24,424 nt of DNA, taken from IMG/VR virus record IMGVR_UViG_3300032516_000195, positions 1 through 24,424 of that record; one strand, given 5' to 3'. The DNA comes from a virus. The notes beneath the pieces were generated by a model. That model made no database searches and was not told the origin of the DNA. It worked only from the letters and a program-made list of their open reading frames with translations. The position numbers and the translations under genes are program-made. Shown here in pieces: positions 13,700 through 21,312 of this stretch (positions are counted from its first letter, which is position 1; each line of letters opens with the position of its first letter).

Positions 13700-14866
13700 A
13701 TGGCCGATTTTTCATTAACAACCCTCTTCGTGGTTCCTGTTGGTACTTCAATTGCCAATAGCGGTTCTACGCAAGACCTTTCAGCTGGAGAAGTAGGATT
13801 CTTCAGAAGCGATTACACTGTTGCAACTGCAGGTAATATTGCAGCATCTCCTTATTTTTACGTAGCACAAGGACGAGTGAATACTTATCTTCAAGGATCT
13901 AAAAGATCTGATAAGATTAAAGGATGTCCTTCTGGATCTGGATGTAGTTCAAATGTAACAGAACTTTATAAAGTTGCTGGTTGTCCTACCCCTGCCACTC
14001 AAGTGACAGACGTTGATAACTGGACTGTACAATGTGGTGATGTTGTAACATTAACTTTACGTGCACACTCTTCTTACATTGACACATTGTATTTTAATGG
14101 TTTCACTCGTAGTGTAACTGTTCAAGCACCTTGTTGTGATTGTGGTGGTGATCCATGTACTGATGTGGATGTTCCTGCTTTAATTGATCAATTTATTATT
14201 AAATTGACACAACAAGCTCCTGGTAACAACCCTGATAATATTTCATTTAACACTTTTTATCAATTTCAAAGAATTGGTAATGATGCTAGTGCCATCTTGC
14301 GTATAACTGGTAAGCCTTTAACTGCTTATGGTCAACCTTGTGATGTTGCAGCATTTCCTTTCGAATATGACAGAATGTATTTCCGTACATTTGTATACAG
14401 TGGACCTGCTACTACAGCTGACTTTATTGTTGCTGATAATTGTAACACTGTTGCTGATGCTGTAGTTATACAACGTGCATCTTATGCTACAGGTACATCT
14501 GCAGAGATTGCTCAATTAGAGAAAAACTTTTATTCTTATCAAGCTGGATATTTGAAACATTTATACAGAATGGTTGGATATAATGAAAACTTTGAAAGTT
14601 GGGTTAGTTCTGGTACTACATATGATACTTTTTATATTAGATTTAATGAGTATGATAAGTCTGCATATCAATGGGGTGATTACATTATGGAAGATTCAAC
14701 GGTAATAATTGCTGTTGAAGCAGGATCTGGTGCTGAAACTACTGTTAGTGCTATACTAAATGCTGCTTTAGGTACAATAAGTTTTGATAATACATGTGTA
14801 ACAACTACATCAACCACAACAACCGTGTGGCCAAGTACATCAACAACTACCACTTTGATTCCTTAA
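13700..14866 (+). CDS. Major auxiliary virion protein with C-terminal Thr tract (388 aa)
   Basis: The N-terminus (MADFSLTTLFVVPVGTSIANSGSTQDL, then GEVGFFRSDYTV, YFYVAQGR) reads like a conserved crAss-like virion protein found soon after MCP. The middle contains two cysteine clusters (CPSGSGCSS near residue 75 and CCDCGGDPC near residue 148). A beta-rich domain and an IAQLEKNFYSYQAGYLKHLYRMVGYN segment follow. The protein ends in a Thr/Ser/Pro tract (14801-14854) and LIP, with no domain behind it. Codons are biased as in MCP, and a terminator follows. It is probably abundant, for example an auxiliary capsid or tail-tube-like protein. Which of these is open. Confidence 0.7.
   Translation: MADFSLTTLFVVPVGTSIANSGSTQDLSAGEVGFFRSDYTVATAGNIAASPYFYVAQGRVNTYLQGSKRSDKIKGCPSGSGCSSNVTELYKVAGCPTPATQVTDVDNWTVQCGDVVTLTLRAHSSYIDTLYFNGFTRSVTVQAPCCDCGGDPCTDVDVPALIDQFIIKLTQQAPGNNPDNISFNTFYQFQRIGNDASAILRITGKPLTAYGQPCDVAAFPFEYDRMYFRTFVYSGPATTADFIVADNCNTVADAVVIQRASYATGTSAEIAQLEKNFYSYQAGYLKHLYRMVGYNENFESWVSSGTTYDTFYIRFNEYDKSAYQWGDYIMEDSTVIIAVEAGSGAETTVSAILNAALGTISFDNTCVTTTSTTTTVWPSTSTTTTLIP
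14801..14854 (+). repeat. Thr-tract coding repeat ending the 13700-14866 gene
   Basis: ACA/ACC/ACT/TCA codons encode two Thr blocks separated by VWPS. The tract lies three codons from the stop, so it is a bare tail rather than a linker. Confidence 0.85.
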
Positions 14867-14898
14867 TAAGTAAGAGGTATAAATAATATCATATAACC

Positions 14899-14943
14899 TA
14901 TGCCAGAGGGAAAGAGGATTAAATCTCAAAATCCTCTGGCATA
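14899..14943 (+). terminator. Intrinsic terminator with alternative inner pairing
   Basis: TATGCCAGAGG (14899-14909) pairs with CCTCTGGCATA (14933-14943), followed by TTTATTTT. An inner segment, AGAGGATT (14913-14920), can compete for the same right arm (AATCCTCT, 14930-14937). It lies 32 nt after the gene stop and only 15 nt before the next start codon, with no recognisable promoter between. It therefore probably reduces rather than abolishes downstream transcription. Confidence 0.75.
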
Positions 14944-14958
14944 TTTATTTTAAATAAC

Positions 14959-15522
14959 ATGGCAGCTTTAAATTTAGACATATTAGTAATTCCTACATAT
15001 AATGTATTAACATTAGGTGTTGCTGACATTTCTACATATCCTGTTTCCCCTATTGTTTCTTCTCCCACTATTGAAATAACTGTTCCAGGTTTTGGAAAAA
15101 TCACTCTCCCTTTTATCCCTAATGATTTTAATGTTTTTACATCTTTAACACTTGGTATAACTAGTGTTGGTCAGCCTCTATTACCTCTTCCTGATGGTGT
15201 TTACTATTTAAGATATTCTGTCACTCCTTCATATATAAATTATGTAGAGAGAACAATTATTCGTGTAGAACAACTTCAAGAAAAGTTTGATAATGCATTT
15301 ATGCAATTAGATATGATGGAATGTGATAGAGCTATTAAAACTCAATCTAAGGTGGATTTAACCAGTATATATTTCTTTATACAAGGAGCAATTGCTGCAG
15401 CTAATAACTGTGCAATAATTGAATCAAATAAACTTTACAACCAAGCAAGTAAAATGTTAAATAATTTTATGAGAAATGGTTGTCAATGTTTTGGAAATAA
15501 TTATATAATTAATTTTTCTTAA
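14959..15522 (+). CDS. Conserved virion protein with beta N-terminal and helical C-terminal domain (187 aa)
   Basis: Residues 1-95 form a beta-rich domain with proline-rich turns (VIPTYNVLTLGVADISTYP, then PLLPLPDGVYYLRYSVTPSY), like a small immunoglobulin-type or fibre domain. Residues 100-187 are helical: VEQLQEKFDNAFMQLDMMECDRAI, then a IYFFIQGAIAAANNCAI core, then KLYNQASKMLNNFM and a final CQCFGNN. The 'LQEKFD-AF-QLD' plus 'GAIAAANNC' pattern recurs in Bacteroidota phage structural clusters. It follows the terminator and probably is made in small amounts. A head-fibre base, tail-tip adaptor or neck protein would fit. Confidence 0.6.
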   Translation: MAALNLDILVIPTYNVLTLGVADISTYPVSPIVSSPTIEITVPGFGKITLPFIPNDFNVFTSLTLGITSVGQPLLPLPDGVYYLRYSVTPSYINYVERTIIRVEQLQEKFDNAFMQLDMMECDRAIKTQSKVDLTSIYFFIQGAIAAANNCAIIESNKLYNQASKMLNNFMRNGCQCFGNNYIINFS

Positions 15523-15523
15523 A

Positions 15524-15676
15524 ATGGCAAACTGTCGTAATTGTGGAGCAAAATTTGGTTGTGGCTGTCAATTAATTAATGGCCTTTGTGCAGCGTGTAA
15601 TGCTGCATTAACTAAAGGCACAAAAAGAATAAAAGATGTTATTACCCAAACTTACAAATTGTGTAGATTGTTCTAG
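15524..15676 (+). CDS. Cysteine-rich mini-protein, zinc-ribbon-like (50 aa)
   Basis: The ATG at 15524 is one nucleotide after the previous stop, and the ORF ends in TAG at 15674-15676. Six cysteines lie in the first 25 residues in the arrangement CRNCG, CGCQ and CAAC, so two Zn-binding pairs are possible. A basic helix follows (LTKGTKRIKDVITQTYKLC). The pattern 'GCGCQLINGLCAACN' looks like conserved small proteins in Bacteroidota phage tail clusters. It overlaps the next gene by 41 nt in a different frame. Confidence 0.65.
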   Translation: MANCRNCGAKFGCGCQLINGLCAACNAALTKGTKRIKDVITQTYKLCRLF

Positions 15677-15914
15677 TATTCCTGCTTTACTTGCAGATAT
15701 TAATTGTAAGTTGGCAGAACTTGCAAATAATCTATATAATAATACAGTATTTTCTTTAAATCGTTCTATAAAAAGCGAAGTGACTTTTGATCTCATAAAC
15801 TATAAAAGAATTCTATTATATAGAGCTTGTAATATAGATTATGGTAATTATTGTAACACTGATATTTCATTAGAAATGATTGCAAGTAGAGTAAAACTAT
15901 TAATACACAAATAA
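15636..15914 (+). CDS. Small virion-associated protein with CVDC motif (92 aa)
   Basis: The start at 15636 lies inside the 50-aa gene. The first conserved part is NCVDCSSIPALLADINCKLAELANNLYNN, a helix-rich segment with three cysteines, followed by KRILLYRACNIDYGNYC and a helical end. It resembles short proteins next to adhesin genes in Bacteroidota phages. No catalytic motif is visible. The start could be a later internal codon, but the overlap fits the coupled translation used throughout this operon. Confidence 0.6.
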   Translation: MLLPKLTNCVDCSSIPALLADINCKLAELANNLYNNTVFSLNRSIKSEVTFDLINYKRILLYRACNIDYGNYCNTDISLEMIASRVKLLIHK

Positions 15915-15926
15915 AAATAAAAATAA

Positions 15927-17000
15927 ATGTCTTGTTCAAATTGTTATAATGGATGTTCAGAAATTGTTTCTGATCAATGTGTTAAATATACAGGAGTTAA
16001 TGTTCCTGTTCTTGGTATTCAAACTGGAGATTCTCTATCGTATGTTGAACAAGCATTGATTGAATTTCTTTCATCTACATTAAATGGAACAGGAATTAAA
16101 CCAGATATTGATCCTGCTATAATATGTACATTAGTTCAACAATATCTTCCTGATTGTGGAGATATTACAGCTGTTGATTTATTTAATGCTTTAATTAAAG
16201 CTGCTTGTGATCTTCAAGAACAAATTGATATTATTGTTGCAGACATTGCAGTTATTGAAGCTCCTTATACAGTGGGTTGTTTAACTGGTGTTATATCAAC
16301 TTCTGGAACACATGCTATTTTACAAGCTGTAATAACAAAACTTTGTTCAATAGATGTAGCATTAACAGCACTCACTCTTGATGTTAATACTAATTATGTA
16401 AAACTTGCTGATTTATGCACACTTGTTGATGCTTGTATAGCTCCTATTCCTACTGCTCCAGAACAATATAAAAAAATGGTTCCTTATACAGTGGTAGAAT
16501 ATTATGGAACTTTGGCAAACTTTGATGCAGCTGGAATTGGAATTACTGGACTTGGTTGGCAATATATATATTTATGTAATGGAGCTAATGGCACTCCTGA
16601 TAAAAGAGGAAGAACACCTGTTGGTGTAACCACTGTTACTGGTGGTGGTGCATTTAATCCAAATGTAGATCCTGCATTCCCTGGTAATATAAACTATACA
16701 TTAAATCAAATATATGGAACTAACACAGTAACGCTTACAACAAATCAAATTCCTGCACATACACATAATGCAATAACTGTTATATCTCCTGATCCTCATA
16801 CTCACACTTATAATACAGGTTCACGAACTACTACTGGTTGGAGTGGAGATAATGATGTTGATAATCTTGGTCCTCTAAATTCTACTACAGGAAGCACATC
16901 GTTAACAGCAACCACAACGATTGGTTCTACAGGAACAGGTCTTTCACATTCTAATATTCAACCTGTATTAGCTTGTAATTATATAATGTATATTCCTTAG
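15927..17000 (+). CDS. Tail-collar-domain protein, probable receptor-binding tip (357 aa)
   Basis: This starts with a short cysteine-rich stretch (MSCSNCYNGC) and a module (VKYTGVNVPVLGIQTGDSL-YVEQAL-EFL, residues 18-51) shared with the next gene. A helical middle follows (residues 60-190). The C-terminal 150 residues are a phage tail-collar/microcystin-dependent type domain: WQYIYLCNGANGTPDKRGRTPVG near 209, NQIPAHTHN near 272, a second histidine cluster PDPHTHTY near 290, and SHSNIQPVLACNYIMYI at the end. In T4 gp12-like fibres this fold binds metal through HxH pairs and contacts the host receptor. The gene ends in TAG. The receptor is unknown. Confidence 0.85.
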   Translation: MSCSNCYNGCSEIVSDQCVKYTGVNVPVLGIQTGDSLSYVEQALIEFLSSTLNGTGIKPDIDPAIICTLVQQYLPDCGDITAVDLFNALIKAACDLQEQIDIIVADIAVIEAPYTVGCLTGVISTSGTHAILQAVITKLCSIDVALTALTLDVNTNYVKLADLCTLVDACIAPIPTAPEQYKKMVPYTVVEYYGTLANFDAAGIGITGLGWQYIYLCNGANGTPDKRGRTPVGVTTVTGGGAFNPNVDPAFPGNINYTLNQIYGTNTVTLTTNQIPAHTHNAITVISPDPHTHTYNTGSRTTTGWSGDNDVDNLGPLNSTTGSTSLTATTTIGSTGTGLSHSNIQPVLACNYIMYIP

Positions 17001-17020
17001 TTTAAATAAATTAATTATAA

Positions 17021-18910
17021 ATGTCTTGTAATCCTGGAACACCGTGTTATTCAACCAAAGTAGGTTATCCTAAAGGATGTAATACAAACTATCCATGTGG
17101 TGTAAAAAAAATAACCACTGATGATATTGTATATTCAGGAGCAAATCTTCCTTGTTCTGGAATAAACACATGTGATACACTTACAGTGCTTATTCAAAAA
17201 ATAGATACATTTCTATGTGAAAGTTATATATGTGAGGTAGTGGCACAATGTTCTACCACCACCACCACAACAACAACAATTCTTCCTTTCACTTGTAATC
17301 CTTGTGTAACATATCTTTTAATCAACACTACATCTGTTCCTCAACTGTATAGTTGGACAGATTGTTATGGTGTAGTATATAGTGATTTCCAAATATTAGG
17401 AGATCAAGCTATACAGATATGTGTTTGTGAAGGTTCTCTTAGTTATAATCCAGAAGACATTTTAGCCTATCCTATTGGAGCAGGATGTCATCCTGTACAA
17501 GATACAACAACCACTACATCCACATCCACATCAACAACAACTACTACCACAACATTTTTTCCTATACAGTTTTGTGTATGGTCTACAGATTTTGTAGAAA
17601 CATCAGAATATAATGTAACTACAAATACTCTTTATAATGTTCCGATAGATAATGATCTTGTAGGAGTTGTTGGTATGACATCTACATATACAAAATTGTG
17701 GAAATATGATCCAATTACTAGAACAATTAGAGAATGGTTTATAAACTCTAATCCTGATTCTCTTGCATTTAATAGAAATATAACACATCAAGATCAATAT
17801 CCTAACTGGATAACTAATTCTGTTATTGCAGCTGTAGATAATAACACTATTCTTACAACACTTAATCCTACAAGTCTAATTTATCCATTAGGTGTTCCAG
17901 GAACAGTATTGTTATGGAAATATGATATATCTACAAACAGTGCATCCTATGGAACTGCTTTATTTGGAATAACAGCAACATATAATGCAACATCAATGAT
18001 GTTTACTACAGATAGTAAATTAATTGTTATTGCATCTAGATTGATTAATAGTGTTCCTACATTTTATTTAACTCAATATTCATACCCAGATGGATTAGTA
18101 GAAGTAGATATTAGTTTAGCATCTATATTGTTTAATCCTAGTGCTATTAGTTTAGGTATTTATGTAATTACACACAATAATGAAATTTACCTTATAAGAA
18201 CTTATGATAGCTCTTTATTTAAAATAGATACTACTTACCCATATGCAATAACAGAAGTTACAGCTAATTTAGGATTTCAACAAGAAAGAATATTTGAATC
18301 ATCCACTGGAGAATGTAATAATGTTAGTTTCACTTCTCAATTTCCTCAATGCGGTACAACTATTCCAAAGGTAGGAGAAACTTTTACTTATTTTGGAGTG
18401 ACAGGAACTGTTACAACACTTAGTGGAGGAATTGCTATTTATGGGTTTCTTTCTCCAGGATATTTTACACAATGTTCAGCACTGTGGCAACCTCCATTTT
18501 ATTGGATAGCTAATGGTCCACCTGCTACAATTGTATTAACATTTAATAGCCCTATTAATAACGTAGGTATTGTACTTAGTATATTAAATCTTGGTGATGT
18601 TTTTACAATTACAACAAATACAGAGGTTCCTACTTTAACAGCAAATATTTCATGTTATTCACATGTTTCTGGTAATCAAATAATAACTGATCCAAGTTTA
18701 CCAGGGCTTGGAGGAGATGGACAATTTACAATCACTACAATCACTCCTTATACAGTGTTAACTATAGTGGCTACAAATGGTGGTAATGGTGGTCCTATAG
18801 GACTAAGTTGTGATCCTAATGCACCACCAACAACTACTACTACAACAAGTACTACTACATTAGCTCCAACAGGATTTAATACTATATACACACACTTTGA
18901 AGCTTTATAA
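17021..18910 (+). CDS. Multidomain adhesin: anchor, Thr linkers, beta-propeller-like domain (629 aa)
   Basis: Order of parts: a cysteine-rich N-terminus (residues 1-30), an anchor module (IVYSGANLPCSGINTCDTL and LIQKIDTFL, about 34-65) shared with the preceding gene, Thr tract 1 (17255-17278), a compact domain (CNPCVTYLLINTT onward, about 90-160), Thr tract 2 (17504-17554), and a large domain of about 180-430. The large domain repeats strand-turn units such as LWKYDPITRTIREW, LLWKYDISTNSAS, LTQYSYPDGLVEV and LFKIDTTYPYAITEV, as in a beta-propeller. A beta-sandwich-like domain (about 430-600), Thr tract 3 (18830-18859) and a short end THFEAL complete it. It is likely a tail fibre or spike contacting the host surface. 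No enzymatic residue set was recognised. Confidence 0.75.
   Translation: MSCNPGTPCYSTKVGYPKGCNTNYPCGVKKITTDDIVYSGANLPCSGINTCDTLTVLIQKIDTFLCESYICEVVAQCSTTTTTTTTILPFTCNPCVTYLLINTTSVPQLYSWTDCYGVVYSDFQILGDQAIQICVCEGSLSYNPEDILAYPIGAGCHPVQDTTTTTSTSTSTTTTTTTFFPIQFCVWSTDFVETSEYNVTTNTLYNVPIDNDLVGVVGMTSTYTKLWKYDPITRTIREWFINSNPDSLAFNRNITHQDQYPNWITNSVIAAVDNNTILTTLNPTSLIYPLGVPGTVLLWKYDISTNSASYGTALFGITATYNATSMMFTTDSKLIVIASRLINSVPTFYLTQYSYPDGLVEVDISLASILFNPSAISLGIYVITHNNEIYLIRTYDSSLFKIDTTYPYAITEVTANLGFQQERIFESSTGECNNVSFTSQFPQCGTTIPKVGETFTYFGVTGTVTTLSGGIAIYGFLSPGYFTQCSALWQPPFYWIANGPPATIVLTFNSPINNVGIVLSILNLGDVFTITTNTEVPTLTANISCYSHVSGNQIITDPSLPGLGGDGQFTITTITPYTVLTIVATNGGNGGPIGLSCDPNAPPTTTTTTSTTTLAPTGFNTIYTHFEAL
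17255..17278 (+). repeat. Thr tract 1 of the 17021-18910 gene
   Basis: Eight consecutive threonine codons (four ACC then four ACA) join the anchor module to the next domain. Confidence 0.85.
17504..17554 (+). repeat. Thr/Ser tract 2 of the 17021-18910 gene
   Basis: Seventeen codons encode Thr with three Ser (TCC, TCC, TCA), ahead of the propeller-like domain. It is the longest such tract in the window. Confidence 0.85.
18830..18859 (+). repeat. Thr tract 3 of the 17021-18910 gene
   Basis: Ten codons of Thr with one Ser near the C-terminus are followed by a short tail ending in THFEAL. Confidence 0.85.
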
Positions 18911-18912
18911 TT

Positions 18913-20163
18913 ATGAATATTGAAGATATAAAATTAAAGGTACAAGAGTTGGCTGTTTCTACTTCTAACATCAATAGTGTTTCCTATGGATTTAAATTTG
19001 TTGGAAAAGAACAAACTAATGAGCTTTGTATAATGTATGGTGTAGAACAGAAAAAACCTCTGTCTGAACTATCTGCTGAAGAAATTTTACCTAGTGAAAT
19101 AACTATAGGAGATCAAGTCTTAAGAACAGATGTATATGAAATTAGTAGAGCAGAATTATTAGCATGTAATCCAGTATGTGGTCAAGTTGCAGGTGCAAAT
19201 TCTGCAGCTAATAGAGCTTTTACAAGACCATTAAAAGGTGGTTTATCAATTACATCAACTAATAATGTATCCACTGTAGGAACACTTGGATTTATAGGTG
19301 TGCATACAGAAACACAAACACTAGTAGGTGTTACTAATAACCACGTTCTTATACAAGATGCATTCTTTACATCAGAAAGAAATTTAACTGGTGTTATTAA
19401 AAATGAATACTCTCCAGTAGACTATGTATATCAAGATGGTGAATCTGGAGTTATTCCTCCTTTAAACTATAATATTGGTCAAACATTAAGATATGTTCCT
19501 ATTTCAAAAAATAATATTAATTTTGTTGATGGTGCAATATGTTCTTTAGAAGCTGCAGATGTAAATATTGCAACATCATATCAACAGGCTGGAGTTAGTG
19601 ATTATACACTTCCTCTTCCATTTGCTTCAACATCAGAGATAGATAATTTATTATCTACAAATCCAATGTTATATAGTTCTGGTAGAACTACAGGACCAAA
19701 AGGTGGTGTATCTTGTCCAGTTAGAGTGTTTGCTATATTTTCATCAACAATATTAACATATAATTTACAAGGAACTCCTACAATTTGTCAATTTCTTGAT
19801 CAAATAACATTTGTTAAACCAGAGAATGATCCTAGTTTAACAACTATTTGTTCTAATCCAATATATTCTGGTGATTCAGGATCTGCATTGATTGCTGATT
19901 TTGGTGGTGTAAGAAAAATAATTGGATTGGTATTTGCTGCAGGATCAGTTGGTGGTATAATCTATTATGGATATGCAAATAGAATTGATAGAGTGGCTAC
20001 AGAACTAGGTATAGAAGCTTGGGATGGAACAGCTAAAAGTTATGTAGATCCAGCATCTATTACATATAAAACTACTTATAATGGTAGCTCAAATAAAATA
20101 TTAAATTGTGCTAGTACAAACTACTGGCAAGTAGGATTAACTATACTAAATACCCCTTGTTAA
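18913..20163 (+). CDS. Trypsin-like serine protease with N-terminal prodomain-like region
   Basis: At 416 aa this carries a full chymotrypsin-fold triad by motif: H144 in TNNHVL, D206 in VDGAI, and S322 in GDSGSAL. The preceding strand GTLGFIGV is the usual first barrel strand. Residues 1-85 (SVSYGFKFVGKEQT, KKPLSEL, LPSEI, LRTDVYEI) look like the N-terminal domain of bacterial Nal1/trypsin-like peptidases, ending in a TDV-x-E element. Residues 85-110 may be a processing linker. No signal peptide is seen, so it would reach its target in the virion or after lysis. It lies 2 nt after the adhesin gene and 26 nt before another Thr-linker protein. Roles could be cleavage of host surface proteins during entry, or maturation of neighbouring tail proteins. 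Confidence 0.85.
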   Translation: MNIEDIKLKVQELAVSTSNINSVSYGFKFVGKEQTNELCIMYGVEQKKPLSELSAEEILPSEITIGDQVLRTDVYEISRAELLACNPVCGQVAGANSAANRAFTRPLKGGLSITSTNNVSTVGTLGFIGVHTETQTLVGVTNNHVLIQDAFFTSERNLTGVIKNEYSPVDYVYQDGESGVIPPLNYNIGQTLRYVPISKNNINFVDGAICSLEAADVNIATSYQQAGVSDYTLPLPFASTSEIDNLLSTNPMLYSSGRTTGPKGGVSCPVRVFAIFSSTILTYNLQGTPTICQFLDQITFVKPENDPSLTTICSNPIYSGDSGSALIADFGGVRKIIGLVFAAGSVGGIIYYGYANRIDRVATELGIEAWDGTAKSYVDPASITYKTTYNGSSNKILNCASTNYWQVGLTILNTPC

Positions 20164-20189
20164 CTCTAAAATTATAAAAAATAAACCAA

Positions 20190-21134
20190 ATGACAATATT
20201 AATAACATTAACTGTTGCTGGAACTGATACAGGTCCATTTAATCTATATTCTAATTTAGATGGATATACATCAGCGTTTGAAACAGGAGTGGCTAAAATT
20301 GACCTAGTTGCAGGTTATATATCAGGAGTTGTTCCTGATGGTACTACAATAATTAAAGTGGTATCTGATAATCCTATTTGTACAAATGATATAAACATTC
20401 CATTAAATTTAACTACTACCACTACAACAACTATAGCTAATCCTGCTACATCAATTTTAAGGTTTGATAATTACACAAGTGGTCTTTTTGAATTTACATT
20501 ATCCAATCCTATTTATTCTACAAATATTATTGTAAGTAGTGCTACAGTGGAAGGATGGACAAGTGGAACAGAATGTGCAGGTGAAACAGATGATAGTGAT
20601 TATGTTGATTGGTTAAATCCTATAATTGTAGGAGCTGGATCATCCACCGCTTCTTCTTTTGGAAATACACCAATGTCTCCTATAGTACAAAGCTGGAAAA
20701 GAGGAATTACTATTACAATAGATGGATATGGAAATTATGTAGATGCTGATACATTAACAATAGATGGAACACTTGTCACTGTAGAAATACCTAATGACTG
20801 TGAAATATATACTTCTACTTTATTTACAGAATATTCAGTGGGCGTTACAGTTAATTGTCCTACAGAATGTGATAATATATGTATAACAACACCTATTACT
20901 GTTTATACAGTTTTTGGTGCAGGAATTGAAACAGGAGTAACTGTTTATACAGACTCCTTACTTAATACACCACTTACTGGATTTAACTATATATTAAATC
21001 CAAACACATTTCATATTTATACTATAGATAGCGTTACAGGAGTTATAGGAGCTGATACATTGTTAACATGTCCTCCATCAACCACCACAACAACAAGTAG
21101 TACAACCACAACCACCACCACTATTCCTGTATAA
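20190..21134 (+). CDS. Thr-linker tail protein, probable host-interaction module (314 aa)
   Basis: The first domain (residues 1-70, LTVAGTDTGPFNLYSNLDGY, then VVPDGTTIIKVVSDNPICTN) is a beta-rich unit typical of tail proteins with Thr linkers in Bacteroidota phages. A seven-Thr tract (20412-20432) leads to a second domain (about 90-225) with FEFTLSNPIYSTN and GWTSGTECAGETDDSDY. A third beta unit (about 226-295) precedes the C-terminal Thr/Ser tract (21081-21122), and the protein ends in IPV. The second domain may be lectin-like, but no binding motif is clear. It is the last gene before the terminator at 21171 and so closes the adhesin group. Confidence 0.65.
   Translation: MTILITLTVAGTDTGPFNLYSNLDGYTSAFETGVAKIDLVAGYISGVVPDGTTIIKVVSDNPICTNDINIPLNLTTTTTTTIANPATSILRFDNYTSGLFEFTLSNPIYSTNIIVSSATVEGWTSGTECAGETDDSDYVDWLNPIIVGAGSSTASSFGNTPMSPIVQSWKRGITITIDGYGNYVDADTLTIDGTLVTVEIPNDCEIYTSTLFTEYSVGVTVNCPTECDNICITTPITVYTVFGAGIETGVTVYTDSLLNTPLTGFNYILNPNTFHIYTIDSVTGVIGADTLLTCPPSTTTTTSSTTTTTTTIPV
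20412..20432 (+). repeat. Thr tract 1 of the 20190-21134 gene
   Basis: Seven consecutive Thr codons link the N-terminal beta domain to the second domain. Confidence 0.85.
21081..21122 (+). repeat. Thr/Ser tract ending the 20190-21134 gene
   Basis: Fourteen codons, twelve of them Thr and two Ser, lie three codons from the stop. Together with IPV at the end it mirrors the LIP-terminated tract of the 13700-14866 gene. Confidence 0.85.
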
Positions 21135-21170
21135 TAGATTAAAAGTTCTGTTTGTTGGTTTACAGAGCAT

Positions 21171-21199
21171 CTCCCTAAGTTTTTACTTGGGGAGTTTTT
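21171..21199 (+). terminator. Rho-independent terminator closing the adhesin operon
   Basis: CTCCCTAAGT (21171-21180) pairs with ACTTGGGGAG (21185-21194) over 10 bp including one G-T pair, around a TTTT loop, and is followed by TTTTT. It lies 36 nt after the stop of the last adhesin gene. Confidence 0.9.
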
Positions 21200-21252
21200 A
21201 TATAATCTCTAATTACATTGATTAAACAATATAATTAAATAAGTTAAATTAA

Positions 21253-21284
21253 TTTGGTAAATATAAAACAAATATCTATCTTTG
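21253..21284 (+). promoter_or_regulatory. Bacteroidota-type promoter of the metallophosphoesterase operon
   Basis: TTTG at 21253-21256 and a perfect TAnnTTTG box (TATCTTTG) at 21277-21284 are 20 nt apart. The start codon is 28 nt downstream. The promoter follows directly behind a terminator, so a new transcription unit begins here. Confidence 0.8.
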
Positions 21285-21312
21285 TACTAATTTTAACTAA
21301 ACTAAACCATAT

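Noticed and set aside
17255-18859. CRISPR-like array formed by the ACA/ACC repeats
   Set aside because: The repeats are in-frame threonine codons of varying length with no spacers, inside coding genes.
15927-18910. Diversity-generating retroelement acting on the tail genes
   Set aside because: No reverse transcriptase gene and no template/variable repeat pair are visible in the window. Sequence outside the window could not be checked.
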